Part shown: positions 18,612-25,701 of the stretch, piece after piece
How positions within the stretch are numbered: position 1 is the stretch's first letter
How the letters are laid out: each line of letters starts with the position of its first letter
Source: Martelella sp. HB161492
Lineage (GTDB): Bacteria > Pseudomonadota > Alphaproteobacteria > Rhizobiales > Rhizobiaceae
Reading direction: 5' to 3'
DNA length: 64,000 bases
Assembly: GCF_013184775.1 (NCBI RefSeq)
Contig: NZ_JAATVV010000001.1
Coordinates: 62,001-126,000 of the forward strand
Notes under the pieces: model-generated
Database searches by the model: none
What the model was told of the DNA's origin: nothing
Seen by the model: the letters and a program-made list of their open reading frames with translations, nothing else
Translations under genes and position numbers: made by a program

Positions 18612-19796
18612 TCAGCCTTTGACCTTCGAAAGTGCCGCTGCGAAGTCCTCAACCAGGTCATCCGTGTCTTCGATGCCGGCCGAGAACCGGATCGTTCCGC
18701 CAGAAATGCCAAGTTCGGCGCGGGCCTCTTCGGAGAGGTTCTTGTGCGTCGTGGTGGCCGGATGGGTGATCAGGCTCTTGGCATCGCCGAGATTGTTGGA
18801 GATCGACACGACGTCCAGCGCATCCTGCAGTGCGAAGGCTGCCTCCTTGCCGCCTTTCAGCTCAAAGGCGATCAGGGTCGAGCCACCGGACATCTGCTTT
18901 GCAATGATATCGGCCTGCGGATGGTCGGCGCGGCCGGGATAGACCACCCGGGCAACCTTGTCGCTTGTCGCCAGGAAATCGGCGATTTTCGCCGCACTCG
19001 CGGTCTGCTGGCGCACGCGCAGTGCGAAGGTTTCAAGCCCCTTCAGCAGCAGCCAGGCATTGAAGGGCGAAAGCGCCGGACCCGTGTGGCGGAAATAGTC
19101 CTGGAAGACATTTTCTATCCAGTCCTTTGACGACAGGACGACGCCGCCAAGGCAGCGACCCTGGCCATCGATATGCTTGGTGGCCGAATAGACGACAACA
19201 TCGGCACCGAGCTCCAGCGGTTTCTGGAAAAGCGGCGTCGCAAAGACATTATCGATCACAAGACGGGCTCCGACGGAGTGGGCAAGCGCTGCGACACCGG
19301 CGACATCGACAACCTCCAGCGTCGGATTGGTCGGGCTTTCAAGGAAAAAGACCTTGGTATTGGGCCGGATTGCCGCTTCCCAGTTCTTCAGATCGCGGCC
19401 ATCGACCAGGGTGAATTCGATGCCGTATTTCGGCGCCAGTGTTTCGATGACCCAGCGGCAGGAACCGAACAGCGCCCGACCGGCAACGATGTGGTCACCG
19501 GCCTGAAGCTGGCAGAGAAGTGCAGCCGAAACGGCGGCCATGCCGGAGGCGGTGGCGCGCGCTTCTTCAGCGCCTTCGACGGCGCACATGCGCTTTTCGA
19601 ACATATCATTGGTGGGGCTGCCATAGCGGGCGTAGATGAAACCATCATCTTCGCCCTTGAAGCGTGCTTCCGCTGCGGCAGAATTGTCGTAGAGGAAGCC
19701 CTGGGTCAGGAAGATGCCTTCGGACATCTCGCCGAACTGCGAGCGAAGGCTGCCGCCGTGTACGAGCTTGGTCTGAGGACGCCAGGAATTCTTCAT
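18612..19796 (-). CDS. metZ: O-succinylhomoserine sulfhydrylase
   Basis: A 394-residue PLP enzyme of the Cys/Met metabolism family, making homocysteine directly from O-succinylhomoserine and sulfide. The cofactor lysine is K207 in YSATKHIDGQGR; other landmarks are IYARYGSPTN, TASGMAAVSAA, FLESPTNPTLE, VIDNVFATP and the C-terminal LIAFELKGG and SLGDAKSL-like block. ATG 19796 follows GGAGA at 5 bases; a TTG at 19808 coincides with the ribosome site. Upstream lie a promoter, a SAM-II riboswitch and a terminator, so methionine-cycle status should repress the gene. MetZ rather than MetB/MetC is preferred because of the leader and rhizobial context. Confidence 0.93.
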   Translation of the reverse strand: MKNSWRPQTKLVHGGSLRSQFGEMSEGIFLTQGFLYDNSAAAEARFKGEDDGFIYARYGSPTNDMFEKRMCAVEGAEEARATASGMAAVSAALLCQLQAGDHIVAGRALFGSCRWVIETLAPKYGIEFTLVDGRDLKNWEAAIRPNTKVFFLESPTNPTLEVVDVAGVAALAHSVGARLVIDNVFATPLFQKPLELGADVVVYSATKHIDGQGRCLGGVVLSSKDWIENVFQDYFRHTGPALSPFNAWLLLKGLETFALRVRQQTASAAKIADFLATSDKVARVVYPGRADHPQADIIAKQMSGGSTLIAFELKGGKEAAFALQDALDVVSISNNLGDAKSLITHPATTTHKNLSEEARAELGISGGTIRFSAGIEDTDDLVEDFAAALSKVKG

Positions 19797-19810
19797 ATCA
19801 TTCTCCAAAC

Positions 19811-19839
19811 AAAAAAAGCCGGTCTTGACGGACCGGCTT
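19811..19839 (-). terminator. Attenuator terminator in the metZ leader
   Basis: On the minus strand a 9-bp stem AAGCCGGUC/GACCGGCUU (arms 19839-19831 and 19824-19816, 6-base loop) runs into a U tract (complement of 19811-19817). It ends just before the metZ ribosome site. Its 5' arm CCGGUC can instead pair with GACCGG from the riboswitch (19848-19843), giving an exclusive antiterminator hairpin with a GUGAAG loop. Confidence 0.88.
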
Positions 19840-19840
19840 C

Positions 19841-19902
19841 ACCCGGTCTTTTAGCAAGTTGTTTTACGTGGCTGCAAGCCGACCGGCCAAATCACCACGG
19901 GA
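19841..19902 (-). promoter_or_regulatory. SAM-II (metA-type) riboswitch upstream of metZ
   Basis: Read on the minus strand the leader contains the SAM-II landmarks in order: P1 arm CGUGG (19899-19895), UGAUUUG, the loop segment CCGGUC (19886-19881), GGCUUGCAGCCACG closing P1, an A-rich linker AAAACAACUU, then GCUAAAAGACCGG. The last GACCGG (19848-19843) complements the loop CCGGUC, making the H-type pseudoknot that holds S-adenosylmethionine. This class is typical of metA, metX and metZ genes in alphaproteobacteria. The GACCGG arm can also pair with the terminator's 5' arm, so ligand binding would release the terminator and switch metZ off. Confidence 0.92.
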
Positions 19903-19909
19903 TAAATCG

Positions 19910-19938
19910 GGCATAGTCGGTTCAGGTGCTTGCGTCAA
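19910..19938 (-). promoter_or_regulatory. Candidate metZ promoter
   Basis: On the minus strand TTGACG (19938-19933) and TATGCC (19915-19910) are spaced 17 bases. Transcription would start near 19903, directly at the 5' edge of the SAM-II aptamer, which supports the call. Confidence 0.7.
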
Positions 19939-19978
19939 TTCTCAAAGATTGGTTTTGTCGGCCAAGAGGTGCAAAATT

Positions 19979-21076
19979 ATGTCCCAGAGACCCGGAATTC
20001 TCGCCGATAGCGCCATTGCTGCGCTTTTTGCCACTGGCGCGCTTCACGCCGAGGCGGAACTGGATGCTGATCAGATCCAGCCTGCCAGCCTAGACCTACG
20101 CCTTGGCGCCAAGGCCTATCGCGTGCGCGCAAGCTTTCTGCCCGGCCCGACCCATAAGGTCGCCGACAAGCTGGCGCGCTTTTCGCTGCATACGGTCGAT
20201 CTCACCGATGGCGCTGTGCTGGAGACCGGCTGTGTCTACATCGTCGAGCTGATGGAAGGCCTGAAGCTCGGCCATGACATGTCCGCTTCCACCAATCCGA
20301 AAAGCTCAACCGGCCGGCTCGATATCTTCACCCGGGTGATGGGCGATTACGGTCAGGAATTCGATGTCATTCCGCCGGGCTATGAAGGCCCGCTCTATCT
20401 GGAAATCTCGCCGCGCACCTTTCCGGTGATTGTCCGCCGGGGCTCGCGCCTGTCGCAGATCCGTTTCCGCGCCGGCCATGCGCTCTTGAGCGAGGTTTCA
20501 CTGCTGGCGCTGCATGAGGCGGAGATGCTGGTGGCCAGCGATGCACCGAACATCACCGGCGGCGGTATCGCCCTGTCGATTGATCTCGAGGGCCGGGAGG
20601 GTGACGATCTGATCGGCTACCGCGGCAAGCATCATACCGGCGTGATCGATGTCGACCGCAAGGCTGGCTATGACATTCTCGATTTCTGGGAGCCGATCTA
20701 TGGCCGCGGCAAGGGCGAGCTGATCCTCGACCCGGACGAGTTCTACATTCTGGTTTCGCGTGAAGCGGTTCATGTGCCGCCGCTATATGCCGCCGAGATG
20801 ACACCGTTCGATCCGCTGGTCGGCGAGTTCCGCGTCCATTATGCCGGCTTCTTCGATCCCGGCTTCGGCCATGCGGAGGCGGGCGGCAGCGGCGCGCGCG
20901 CCGTGCTGGAAGTGCGCAGCCATGAAGTGCCGTTCATTCTCGAGCACGGCCAGATCGTCGGCAGGCTGGTCTATGAACACATGATGGACAAGCCGGAAAA
21001 CCTCTATGGCGCAGGCCTCGGCTCCAACTATCAGGCCCAGGGGCTGAAACTGTCGAAACATTTCCGTCCGGACTGA
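19979..21076 (+). CDS. dcd: Double-length 2'-deoxycytidine 5'-triphosphate deaminase
   Basis: A 365-residue protein, about twice the length of ordinary Dcd (about 190). It matches the long alphaproteobacterial form with an N-terminal DCD_N-type domain. Dcd converts dCTP to dUTP for thymidylate supply. Visible landmarks are IQPASLDLRLG near the N-terminus (a dUTPase/Dcd strand), STNPKSSTGRLDIF (the SSxGR-type phosphate-binding motif) and EISPRTFPVIVRRGSRLSQI. The second half repeats features of the fold: GKGELILDPDEFYIL, then LEVRSHEVPFILEHGQIVGR. The start at 19979 has AGAGG upstream; upstream codons in frame are not conserved-looking. It is divergent from metZ, and the metZ promoter region lies within its leader. 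Confidence 0.88.
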   Translation: MSQRPGILADSAIAALFATGALHAEAELDADQIQPASLDLRLGAKAYRVRASFLPGPTHKVADKLARFSLHTVDLTDGAVLETGCVYIVELMEGLKLGHDMSASTNPKSSTGRLDIFTRVMGDYGQEFDVIPPGYEGPLYLEISPRTFPVIVRRGSRLSQIRFRAGHALLSEVSLLALHEAEMLVASDAPNITGGGIALSIDLEGREGDDLIGYRGKHHTGVIDVDRKAGYDILDFWEPIYGRGKGELILDPDEFYILVSREAVHVPPLYAAEMTPFDPLVGEFRVHYAGFFDPGFGHAEAGGSGARAVLEVRSHEVPFILEHGQIVGRLVYEHMMDKPENLYGAGLGSNYQAQGLKLSKHFRPD

Positions 21077-21144
21077 GGCCCAGTGTCCGCGCCGGCATGA
21101 TCCCAAGGGCGGCCGGAGCCACCCCTGGTGTCTGCCCTGCCCGC

Positions 21145-22107
21145 TCAGCCCTTGGGCTTGAAGGGCGTCTCCGGCACTGGCGTCAGCGGCGCACCATCAT
21201 TGAACCAGCTGCGGATATTGTCGCCGACCAGATTGCCCATAGCCGTGCGCGTCGGCACCGAGGCGGAGGCGACATGCGGCAGCAGGCTGACATTATCGAA
21301 AGCCATCAGCGCTTCAGGGACATTCGGCTCATCATAAAAGACATCGAGCCCTGCCCCGCCGATCTCGCCCTTTTCCAGCGCGGCGATCAGATCATTCTCA
21401 TTCACGGTCCAGCCGCGGCCGACATTGATGATGACGCCGGTCGGACCGAGCGCCTTCAGGATCCCGGCATCAATGGTTTTGTGGGTCTCAGGCGTCTTCG
21501 GCACAATGGCGATCAGCGTGTCGACAGCCTCGGCCATTTCAGCCAGCGAGGCGTAATAGGTGTAGTCGACGCCGTCCTTTTTCGAACGGGTATGATAGGA
21601 GATCTCGACCTTGAAGGGCTCGAGCCGGCTGGCGATCTCAAGTCCGATACGACCGAGACCATAAAGCCCCACTTTACGCCCCTTCATCGACAGCCGCGAC
21701 AGGTCGAAATTGCCTTCTCGCGCCCAGCGGCCTTCGCGCACCCATTTCTCGGCGCTGTAGAACTTGCGAAGCGTATTCAGCAGCAGCGCAATCGTCGTGT
21801 CGGCGACCTCATCATTCAGCACATTCGGGGTGTGGGTGACGATGATGCCCTTCTTGGCGGCATGCGCCGTATCAATACCATCATAGCCAACCCCCGGACA
21901 GGCGATGATCTCGACATTCGGGAATGCATCCATCATCGCGCCGGAAAACCCGCCAAAGGCAACAACGGCCCGGATGCGCGCAACCGTTTCTGAAGACAGG
22001 CCTGCAGGCCCTTCTTCCGGCATGGCGATCAGGTCGAAATCGTCACGCAGTGCGTCTTGGACGAATTTGTTCAAATTCTGCGACAGCAGAACGGCAATCC
22101 TGGACAT
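21145..22107 (-). CDS. D-isomer-specific 2-hydroxyacid dehydrogenase
   Basis: A 320-residue NAD(P)-dependent oxidoreductase, likely a glyoxylate/hydroxypyruvate reductase-type enzyme. It has the split catalytic domain and Rossmann motif VGLYGLGRIGLEIASRL, followed by HTRSKK in place of an acidic residue, which favours NADPH. The catalytic Arg is in INVGRGWTVNE, the Glu lies in LDVFYDEPNVP, and the His in SLLPHVASAS. AGGAGA is seven bases before the ATG. It is alone in orientation between dcd and the LacI-type gene. The exact substrate cannot be read from sequence. Confidence 0.9.
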   Translation of the reverse strand: MSRIAVLLSQNLNKFVQDALRDDFDLIAMPEEGPAGLSSETVARIRAVVAFGGFSGAMMDAFPNVEIIACPGVGYDGIDTAHAAKKGIIVTHTPNVLNDEVADTTIALLLNTLRKFYSAEKWVREGRWAREGNFDLSRLSMKGRKVGLYGLGRIGLEIASRLEPFKVEISYHTRSKKDGVDYTYYASLAEMAEAVDTLIAIVPKTPETHKTIDAGILKALGPTGVIINVGRGWTVNENDLIAALEKGEIGGAGLDVFYDEPNVPEALMAFDNVSLLPHVASASVPTRTAMGNLVGDNIRSWFNDGAPLTPVPETPFKPKG

Positions 22108-22230
22108 AAGGTCTCCTGAGAAGGCTAAAGAAACGCGGGTCCAATCGGTTTAGAAGAGAATACGGCACTTGAAAACCATCAATCGCGTGCAAATTGGCCT
22201 GCCTGGCCATCGCTGCGCCGATCTGACCGG

Positions 22231-23271
22231 TCAGATCGCGTAACGGCTTTCTGCCATTTCACGGTGCGGTCCGGTGGACTGGCGGATCCGCATCTCGGGC
22301 TTGATCAGATGCATGCCGTTCGGCGCATCGGAACCAGCGAGCTTGTCGAGCAGCGCGCGCGCCGCCAGCCGCCCCACTTCAGCCTGCCCGTTCCACACCG
22401 TGGTCAGGGACGGCGTTGCAATCGATGCTTCTTCCAGATCGTCATAGCCGGTGACGGAAATGTCGTGACCGGGCACCAGCCCCGCCCGCGAAATGCCGTT
22501 CATCAGGCCGATGGCAACAAGATCGTTCCAGCATACCGCCGCGGTCGGCTTTTGCGGCAGTGACAGGAAATGCACGGCCGCCTCGAAACCGCCCTGCTTG
22601 GTGCGGGGACCGGGAATGCGCAATGCCGGATCAATCTCGATCCCCGCCTTGCGCAGCGCATTGACATAGCCCGAATAGCGATCACGACCGGTCGAGGTCT
22701 GGTCCGTGCCGCCGATCATGGCGATGCAGCGATGGCCGAGACCGATCAGGTGGTTGGTCGCAAGCGCAATGCCATAGCTGTCATCACCGCGATAGGTTGG
22801 GATATCGAGTTCTTCCATGGAACGGGCGACAAAAATGGCCGGCATGCCATTGTCCTCGGCCAGCATCACATCTTCCGGCGGTGTTCCGATCGCGGGCGAC
22901 ATGATGACGCCATCGCCACCAAGCTGCAGCAGGGTTTCGATGAAATTGCGCTGTTTTTCGACCGAATCATAATGGTTTGAGAGAATGAATGTATGCTGGT
23001 TGCGGTCGAGCTCACTCTCGATCGCCTTCAGGATCTCACCGTAAAACGGGTTCATGATGTCGTGAACGACAACGCCGATAATGCCCGAACGCGATGTTCT
23101 GAGCGACGCGGCGCGGCGGTTGTAGATATAGCCGAGCGCGCGGGCCTGCTCCTTGATCCGCTCCCGTGTCGCTGCCGCGACAAGCGGACTGTCCCTGAGG
23201 GCCAGCGATACCGTTGCCGTGGAAATTCCAAGCGATTCAGCGATCGTCGAGAGTTTTACCTTTTGCGCCAT
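22231..23271 (-). CDS. LacI-family transcriptional regulator
   Basis: A complete 346-residue LacI/GalR regulator. Residues 1-60 carry the helix-turn-helix and hinge (VKLSTIAESLGISTATVSLAL, then SPLVAAATRERIKEQARALGYIYNRRAASLR). The effector domain begins IIGVVVHDIMNPFYGEI, and continues with LIGLGHRCIAMIGG, DLVAIGLMNG and SVTGYDDLEEASIATPSLTTV. The hinge and all blocks are intact. No sugar-catabolic operon is adjacent, so targets are unclear; it may regulate itself through a palindrome in its own promoter. The second LacI-type gene in the window (cut at the left edge) has a clearly different sequence. Confidence 0.94.
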   Translation of the reverse strand: MAQKVKLSTIAESLGISTATVSLALRDSPLVAAATRERIKEQARALGYIYNRRAASLRTSRSGIIGVVVHDIMNPFYGEILKAIESELDRNQHTFILSNHYDSVEKQRNFIETLLQLGGDGVIMSPAIGTPPEDVMLAEDNGMPAIFVARSMEELDIPTYRGDDSYGIALATNHLIGLGHRCIAMIGGTDQTSTGRDRYSGYVNALRKAGIEIDPALRIPGPRTKQGGFEAAVHFLSLPQKPTAAVCWNDLVAIGLMNGISRAGLVPGHDISVTGYDDLEEASIATPSLTTVWNGQAEVGRLAARALLDKLAGSDAPNGMHLIKPEMRIRQSTGPHREMAESRYAI

Positions 23272-23610
23272 GCATTCCGCTCCTCAGAGACCTGAACTCT
23301 TATCCGGTGGCGGAACTGTGCGCCGGCACCCAATTAAAATTTTTAAATCAGTTTTGATCAAATTTTCAACATAAAAGTCCTCTTCGCATGAAAAGAACGT
23401 CATTTCGCAGGCTTTTCCACCGATATGCCAGTTCACAGCACGAATACCTACAGTCGGCCCCATGCTTTTTCCGCCATGGCTGCGAATGCAATCCGCCGGG
23501 AGGCTGCAGACGGCAATAGGTGACAGGTTCAGCCGATCAATCCCGAGAGCCGCCTTGCCCCCAGGTTCACCAAATCTTATATAGGTCTTCAAAATCTCAA
23601 GGAATTTGCC
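23272..23610. other. Intergenic region between LacI-type and CobW genes
   Basis: About 339 bp between divergent genes. An AT-rich patch at 23330-23380 holds the LacI-type promoter candidate. The part near the CobW gene shows no clear Zur-box-like palindrome, and no small gene is convincing. Confidence 0.5.
23342..23369 (-). promoter_or_regulatory. Candidate promoter and operator of the LacI-type gene
   Basis: On the minus strand TTGAAA (23369-23364) and TTTAAA (23347-23342) are 16 bases apart. The palindrome TTTGATCAAA (23353-23362) sits inside the spacer, where a LacI-type repressor could block its own promoter. Predicted by eye. Confidence 0.4.
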
Positions 23611-24711
23611 ATGACAGACACGCAAACGACGTCGCCCATTCCGGTTACCGTTCTGACCGGTTATCTGGGCTCTGGAAAGACCACGCTTCTCAACCGCATC
23701 CTTTCCGAAAATCACGGCAAGCAATATGCCGTCATCGTCAACGAATTCGGCGAGATCGGCATTGATAACGACCTGATTGTCGAATCCGACGAAGAAATCT
23801 ACGAAATGAACAATGGCTGTGTCTGCTGCACGGTTCGCGGTGACCTGATCCGCGTTGTCGAAGGCCTGATGCGCCGTCCGCGCCGCTTCGACGGGATCAT
23901 CATCGAAACCACCGGCCTTGCCGATCCGGTTCCGGTAGCGCAGACCTTCTTCATGGACGATGACGTGCGCACCAAGACCGCGCTCGACGCCGTTGTCACG
24001 CTGGTCGATGCCAAGCATCTGCCGCTGCGACTGAAGGACAGCCGCGAGGCCGAGGACCAGATCGCCTTTGCCGACATCGTGCTTCTGAACAAGACCGATC
24101 TCGTGACGCCCGAAGAGCTTGCCAATGTTGAAAGCCTGATCCGCGCCATCAACCCTTCGGCGCGCATCCACAGGACCGAGCGTTCGAGCATCGACCTCTC
24201 CAAGGTTCTCAACCAGAGCGCCTTCGACCTGAAGCATGTTCTGGAGAACGATCCGCATTTTCTCGACCACGATGATCCGGATCACGTCTGCGGACCCGAT
24301 TGCGACCATCATCATCACGACCATCATGATCATGACCACCACCACCACGATCATCATGATCATGATCATGATCACGACCACCATCATCATGGCATGTCGG
24401 ACCACCACGACATCACCGTGACCTCGGTATCGCTTCGCGCCGGTGAACTCGATCCGAACCGCTTCTTCCCGTGGATCCAGTCGGTCACCCAGAATCAGGG
24501 ACCGAATATTCTCCGCCTGAAGGGCATTCTGGCCTTCAAGAACGATCCGGAGCGCTATGTCGTTCAGGGCGTACATATGATCATCGAGGGCGACCACCAG
24601 CGCGCCTGGAAGGACGGCGAGCGCCACGAAAGCCGGCTGGTCTTCATTGGTCGCGAGCTTGACGCCGAAAAACTTGAGAAGACCTTCCACGCCTGCGAGG
24701 CAGCGCACTGA
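23611..24711 (+). CDS. CobW-family GTPase with long His/Asp-rich metal loop
   Basis: A 366-residue G3E GTPase of the COG0523/CobW group, putative metal chaperones often for zinc. Motifs in order: Walker A GYLGSGKTTLLNRIL, the metal-binding NNGCVCCTVRGDL (CxCC), the switch region ETTGLADPVPV, and the guanine motif NKTDLV. Residues about 216-267 form a loop with some 25 His and many Asp residues, interrupted by CGPDCD. The CobW C-terminal domain follows (DITVTSVSLRAGELDP to GRELDAEKLEKTFHAC). The His-rich loop supports zinc or similar metal storage or sensing. It is translationally coupled to the following WD40 gene (TGATG overlap). Confidence 0.93.
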   Translation: MTDTQTTSPIPVTVLTGYLGSGKTTLLNRILSENHGKQYAVIVNEFGEIGIDNDLIVESDEEIYEMNNGCVCCTVRGDLIRVVEGLMRRPRRFDGIIIETTGLADPVPVAQTFFMDDDVRTKTALDAVVTLVDAKHLPLRLKDSREAEDQIAFADIVLLNKTDLVTPEELANVESLIRAINPSARIHRTERSSIDLSKVLNQSAFDLKHVLENDPHFLDHDDPDHVCGPDCDHHHHDHHDHDHHHHDHHDHDHDHDHHHHGMSDHHDITVTSVSLRAGELDPNRFFPWIQSVTQNQGPNILRLKGILAFKNDPERYVVQGVHMIIEGDHQRAWKDGERHESRLVFIGRELDAEKLEKTFHACEAAH

Positions 24712-25697
24712 TGGCCAGTGTCGCGCCTTTTGATCTCGAAGATCACATCGTCGCCGCGCATTATGTCGGCGACGTTCCGTTCTTCGCCAGCGCCAGCGGC
24801 GTCATTCATCGCCTTGATGACGGCGCCAAGGCGACAGAGGCCCATGACGGGCTTCTGACCTGCATTCGTGACCCTTTCAGCCCGAGCCTGGTTACCGGCG
24901 GTGAAGATGGCCGCGTCCTGCGCATCAACGCCGATGGGACCGTTACGGAGATCGCTTCCCAGCCGCGCAAGTGGATTTCCGTGGTGGCTGCCGGCCCGCA
25001 GGGCGCCGTCGCCTATGGGCTCGGCAAGGAAAGCCATGTCGTGCTCAACGGTACGGAACAGGTCTTCACCGAGGCGCGCAGCGTCGAAGCCATCGCTTTC
25101 GCGCCGAAGGGTCTGCGGATCGCGGCAGCGCGCTACAACGGTGCCTCCCTGCACTGGGTCACCACAAGCGCGCCGCCGGTCGATCTTGACTGGAAGGGGG
25201 CGCATATCATGGCCTGCTTCTCGCCGGATGGCCGTTTTCTCGTGACATCGATGCAGGAAAACGCGCTGCATGGCTGGAAGCTCGACGTCAAGCCGGGCAC
25301 GGAGGCCCGCCATATGCGCATGTCCGGCTATCCGGCCAAGGTGAAATCCTGGTCGTGGTCGCCACGCGGCAAATGGCTCGCCACGTCCGGCGCACCCGCC
25401 GCCATTGTCTGGCCGTTTGCCGGCAAGGACGGCCCGATGGGCAAGGCTCCGCTGGAGCTTGGGACACGTGCCGATATCATGGTCACCAGCGTCGCATTCC
25501 ACCCGAGCGACGAAGTTCTGGCGATCGGCTTCATTGACGGCATGGTGCTTGCGGTCCGGCTTGCCGACGAAAAGGAAGCGCTGATGCGGCGCCCCGGCAA
25601 GGGTGCGATTACGGGCATGTCCTGGGACCCGAGCGGCAAGCGCCTTGCCTTCGCCTCGGACGCTGGCGATTGCGGCATTATCGACCTGTCCGCCTGA
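24711..25697 (+). CDS. WD40-repeat protein coupled to the CobW GTPase
   Basis: A 328-residue protein with about six or seven degenerate WD40 blades. Blade-like repeats include DPFSPSLVTGGEDGRVLRIN, VEAIAFAPKGLRIAAARYNG, MACFSPDGRFLVTSMQENAL, WSWSPRGKWLATSGAPAAIV, VAFHPSDEVLAIGFIDGMVL and MSWDPSGKRLAFASDAGDCG. No catalytic motif or signal peptide is visible, so it is probably a cytoplasmic beta-propeller scaffold. Its ATG overlaps the last base of the CobW stop codon, so the two proteins are likely made together and may interact in metal handling. The role is otherwise unknown. Confidence 0.88.
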   Translation: MASVAPFDLEDHIVAAHYVGDVPFFASASGVIHRLDDGAKATEAHDGLLTCIRDPFSPSLVTGGEDGRVLRINADGTVTEIASQPRKWISVVAAGPQGAVAYGLGKESHVVLNGTEQVFTEARSVEAIAFAPKGLRIAAARYNGASLHWVTTSAPPVDLDWKGAHIMACFSPDGRFLVTSMQENALHGWKLDVKPGTEARHMRMSGYPAKVKSWSWSPRGKWLATSGAPAAIVWPFAGKDGPMGKAPLELGTRADIMVTSVAFHPSDEVLAIGFIDGMVLAVRLADEKEALMRRPGKGAITGMSWDPSGKRLAFASDAGDCGIIDLSA

Positions 25698-25701
25698 TCG
25701 C

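Noticed and set aside
24290-24400. Short-period repeats of CATCAT/GATCAT that could look like a tandem repeat or CRISPR-like array
   Set aside because: They are in frame and encode the His/Asp-rich metal loop of the CobW GTPase; there are no spacers or constant repeats.
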